A stretch of DNA of 10,024 bases from Haliea sp. (GTDB taxonomy: Bacteria > Pseudomonadota > Gammaproteobacteria > Pseudomonadales > Halieaceae): positions 1-10,024 of the forward strand of contig JADJAL010000042.1 of NCBI GenBank assembly GCA_016704305.1, in the 5' to 3' direction. This document shows, one piece after another, positions 8,195 through 10,024 of this stretch (the first letter of the stretch is position 1; every line of letters begins with the position of its first letter). The notes below the pieces were generated by a model, which ran no database searches, was not told the origin of the DNA, and was given only the letters and a program-made list of their open reading frames with translations. A program made the translations under genes and the position numbers.

Positions 8195-8752
8195 TTATCC
8201 GGCGGGTTTTTCAGCCACCAACCGGGCGACGGCCCGGCGCTGCCCGCTGGCCGGGTCGTGCTCTATGCCTTCGAAGTAGTGCAGGATGTCCCACTCGCAG
8301 AAGCACTCCCTGAGCTCTCCGAGCCGCAACAGGAAATCCGGATTGCGGGGGCGACCGATCTTCGCCTGCGCCACCGTGAACGTTTCGTAGATCACCAGCC
8401 CACCGGGTATCACCGCCTCTTTTATGCCAGCCAGCAGAGGACGGTGCAGGTAACGAAACACCAGTATGGCGCCGTAGGTTTCCGCATCCAGCGGACGCGC
8501 GTGGGGTAATTCCAGATCCACCTGCCACAGGCGCGCCAATTCCCGTTGTCGCTCGCAAGGTTGCGCCGCCAGATACTGTTTGATGTGCTCCAGGCTCTGG
8601 CTATCGCGGTCGGCAAAGACCACGGGTATGCCACTGGCCAAAAGAAAGAGACCATTCCTGCCCGTTCCACAGGCCAGGTCCAGCGCTGGCGCCCTGCTGC
8701 AGGCGAGCGCGATTTTCGGCAGGCAATGCGAGAGCAGCTTCGAAGCTTCCAA
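8195..8752 (-). CDS. Class I SAM-dependent methyltransferase, TehB-like
   Basis: Predicted cytosolic methyltransferase of 185 residues with a Rossmann-type fold. Motif I for S-adenosylmethionine is ALDLACGTGRNGLFLL (residues 23-38), followed by VVFADRDSQSLEH, whose acidic residue would contact the ribose. Later strands appear as AILVFRYLHRPLL and PGGLVIYETFTV; the YLHRPL and YETF segments and the following RPRNPDFLLRLGEL are typical of a TehB-like subgroup of unassigned methyltransferases. The substrate is unknown. The start is uncertain: the frame is open back to a stop at 8774-8776, with TTG at 8750-8752 the only plausible initiator and no clear ribosome binding site. Relatives usually have about 15-20 residues more before motif I (a W...RY segment), so the 5' end may be truncated or shifted. 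The gene is divergent from the peptidoglycan-binding gene and convergent with the small hypothetical gene. Confidence 0.82.
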   Translation of the reverse strand: MEASKLLSHCLPKIALACSRAPALDLACGTGRNGLFLLASGIPVVFADRDSQSLEHIKQYLAAQPCERQRELARLWQVDLELPHARPLDAETYGAILVFRYLHRPLLAGIKEAVIPGGLVIYETFTVAQAKIGRPRNPDFLLRLGELRECFCEWDILHYFEGIEHDPASGQRRAVARLVAEKPAG

Positions 8753-8805
8753 TTCATTATCCCGGCGCGCAAGTCAGCCGGCAGGATACGTGTATCACCG
8801 CTGCA

Positions 8806-8833
8806 ATGACAATCATGCGCTGCGGTCTATAAT
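8806..8833 (+). promoter_or_regulatory. Sigma70-type promoter of the peptidoglycan-binding protein gene
   Basis: ATGACA (8806-8811, five of six matches to TTGACA) and a perfect TATAAT (8828-8833) separated by 16 bp. Transcription would begin near 8840, leaving a leader of about 30 nt with GGAGGA at 8857-8862, 7 nt before the ATG at 8870. This is the clearest promoter in the window. Confidence 0.7.
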
Positions 8834-8869
8834 GCGCGTTCAAAGTTTATCCTGCCGGAGGATGCAACA

Positions 8870-9454
8870 ATGGGATGGAAATCAATCGCGGTAGCAATGG
8901 TACTGGCCTGTGCCCAGGCGGGCGTGGCGCTTGCGGACGAGCTGGTGAAAATCGTGCAACAGGACTTGACCACGCTGGGCTACGATCTCGGCGCGGCGGA
9001 CGGCACGGCCACCACCAAGACCATCATCGCGGTATCCAAATTCCAGGCTGAACACAACCTGGAGGTCACCGGCGAGATCACGCCGCAACTGGCCGGGGTG
9101 ATACAGGCGGCCATCTCGCAGAAGAGCAACCCAGGCAGTAGCGCACAGGTTTCAGTATCCGCCGAGACCACACCTGCGGAAGATCCGGCCGCACGCGAGG
9201 CGCGACAAACGGCCTGTTTGCAAGAAAAAATCCAGGCGGCCCAGCAAGCAGAACAGACCAAAAGCGGTATTGGAAAACTGTTCAGCGCCGTCAGCCGCAC
9301 CGCGTCCCAGTACGGCAGCGCGGGAACGATAGCTGACCTGGCGGACACTGCCGATCAAGTCTATTCAGCCGATGCCACCATGGGCGACCTGAAGGGCGCC
9401 GCGCATGACCTCGGCATCTCAGAGAGTGACATCGAGGCGTGCAAGAACCCGTGA
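8870..9454 (+). CDS. Exported protein with an N-terminal peptidoglycan-binding domain
   Basis: 194 residues. The N-terminus (MGWKSIAVAMVLACAQAGVALA) is a signal peptide with a probable cleavage after ALA at residue 22; Cys14 in VLAC makes a lipoprotein a weaker alternative. Residues about 24-83 form a PG_binding_1-type three-helix module: VKIVQQDLTTLGYDLGAADG, then TKTIIAVSKFQAEHNLEVTGEI, a shape that normally binds cell-wall peptide or glycan. After a Pro/Ser/Thr linker (about 86-110) comes a C-terminal part with TACLQEKI, an SGIGKLFSAVSRTASQYG segment, and an end at DIEACKNP. Cys116 and Cys191 could form a disulfide in the periplasm. No catalytic domain (amidase, LD-transpeptidase or lysozyme) is visible, so it probably binds rather than cuts the wall. 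It appears to be transcribed alone from a strong promoter. The C-terminal half is not one I can name. Confidence 0.85.
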   Translation: MGWKSIAVAMVLACAQAGVALADELVKIVQQDLTTLGYDLGAADGTATTKTIIAVSKFQAEHNLEVTGEITPQLAGVIQAAISQKSNPGSSAQVSVSAETTPAEDPAAREARQTACLQEKIQAAQQAEQTKSGIGKLFSAVSRTASQYGSAGTIADLADTADQVYSADATMGDLKGAAHDLGISESDIEACKNP

Positions 9455-9468
9455 GCTTTGATGCCCTG

Positions 9469-9489
9469 CGCGGCGGTCAGTTCGCCGCG
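9469..9489. terminator. Possible hairpin terminator between two converging coding ends
   Basis: A perfect 7-bp GC stem (CGCGGCG / CGCCGCG) with a 7-nt loop begins 14 bp after the stop of the peptidoglycan-binding gene. There is no T-tract on either side, so intrinsic termination is not assured. The stem overlaps the stop of the short minus-strand frame, so it may be partly coding coincidence. Confidence 0.3.
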
Positions 9490-9641
9490 GAATAGACGGC
9501 GTCCCCCAGCGTCTGCTCGATGTCGGCGACATCGCGACGCAACGCCGCAGTTTGCGCTTCGTCGAGCTGCCGGCGCAGGCTGCCGTGATAATAGCCATCA
9601 TTTGGCCGAGGAACCCATGACGGTAGAAAGCATTCTTGCAC
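9477..9641 (-). pseudogene. Short minus-strand coding tail, probable remnant of a lost gene
   Basis: The minus strand carries a frame ending with TGA at 9477-9479 whose last roughly 40 codons look strongly coding: third positions are mostly G or C (unlike the segment further upstream in the frame), and the product (YYHGSLRRQLDEAQTAALRR, then DVADIEQTLGDAVYSAAN) reads as an ordinary helical C-terminus. Upstream of about 9600 the frame loses this codon bias, overlaps the cardiolipin synthase start, and reaches a stop at 9642-9644. A GTG at 9639-9641 would give a 54-residue protein without a clear ribosome binding site. I favour a 3' remnant of a gene whose body was lost at about 9600; a genuine small protein is the alternative. 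The family is not recognised. Confidence 0.4.
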
Positions 9642-10024
9642 TCACCGAACTGGTTCTGGCGGTATTGGTTGCCGGTCACGCGCTCCTCTATAAGCGCGAT
9701 GCGCGTTCTTCGACTTTTTTGGGTTTACTGATATTGCTGGTGCCGTGGCTGGGCATGATTTTCTATGCTCTTTTTGGCATTAATCGTATCAGAGTGCTGG
9801 CAACCCGCTACACTACTGGTAAGAACGGATTCAGAGTTGTGTTAAGCGTCCCCAATGTAAGCGAGCCCTTATCGCTTGAATGGATAAACGCGGAATATCA
9901 ATCACTGGATTCCATTGATCTTCTGGAAAACGGCGACCAGTGCTTTCCCGCAATGCTTGCTCATATAGAACAGGCACAGCAGGAAATTCTCCTGTCATCC
10001 TATATCTTCGACAATGACAGCATC
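9617..10024 (+). CDS. Cardiolipin synthase / phospholipase D-like protein, N-terminal part (cut by window end)
   Basis: The first 136 codons are present with no stop. GAGGA (9608-9612) precedes the ATG by 4 nt. Two membrane helices lie at about residues 4-22 (ILALTELVLAVLVAGHALL) and 32-53 (FLGLLILLVPWLGMIFYALFG), followed by INRIR: this is the PLDc_N membrane anchor typical of bacterial cardiolipin synthases, where the second helix ends in a YxxFG-like turn. Next come a soluble segment and the beginning of the first PLD domain, HIEQAQQEILLSSYIFDND, matching the usual I..A...I.i..Y.f..D signature. The catalytic HxKxxxxD motifs lie beyond the window, so activity cannot be checked. Expected role: joining phosphatidylglycerol molecules into cardiolipin at the inner membrane. 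Base composition is visibly more AT-rich than its left neighbours. Confidence 0.82.
   Translation, partial: MTVESILALTELVLAVLVAGHALLYKRDARSSTFLGLLILLVPWLGMIFYALFGINRIRVLATRYTTGKNGFRVVLSVPNVSEPLSLEWINAEYQSLDSIDLLENGDQCFPAMLAHIEQAQQEILLSSYIFDNDSI

Overview
The window looks like chromosomal DNA of a moderately GC-rich proteobacterium, most likely gamma- or betaproteobacterial. This is inferred from an SdhB closely resembling the E. coli type (including the Asp in place of one [2Fe-2S] cysteine), a proteobacterial OmpR-type regulator/kinase pair, a CopA-type copper ATPase with YHS and CPMHP zinc-ribbon-like N-terminal domains, and a PLD-type cardiolipin synthase. No mobile element, tRNA, rRNA or CRISPR array is visible.

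Layout. Positions 1-355 hold no gene I can identify. Positions 356-2931 (+) form a tight three-gene unit: OmpR-family response regulator, histidine kinase (ATGA overlap) and a periplasmic Tll0287-like (DUF3365) protein with one CxxCH haem site. Converging on it, 3019-6652 (-) carries a Cu(I) P1B-ATPase and, 14 bp upstream of it, a glutamate dehydrogenase. Another 47 bp upstream is a stand-alone succinate dehydrogenase iron-sulfur subunit, so sdhB-gdh-copA could be one transcript starting from the region at 7468-7648. Divergent from it is a small unrecognised protein (7649-7999, +). Then come a TehB-like SAM methyltransferase (8195-8752, -), and, behind a good sigma70-type promoter, an exported peptidoglycan-binding-domain protein (8870-9454, +). 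A short minus-strand coding tail follows (9477 to about 9600), and the window ends inside a cardiolipin synthase gene (9617 onward, +).

The most striking technical feature is that four of the five genes between 356 and 5371, plus glutamate dehydrogenase, are broken by single-base indels. Conserved protein sequence simply continues in another frame, and several breaks lie in homopolymers. At least a dozen such breaks occur left of about 6130 and none is evident to the right. I read this mainly as sequencing or assembly error, so these genes are annotated as whole genes spanning their frames; genuine recent decay cannot be excluded from one sequence.

Biologically, the left half suggests an envelope redox/metal theme: a two-component system with a haem protein next to a copper exporter. 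No direct link between them is shown by the sequence. The orphan sdhB with an unusual insertion of about 20 residues is the most interesting individual gene. I found no clearly new multi-gene system.
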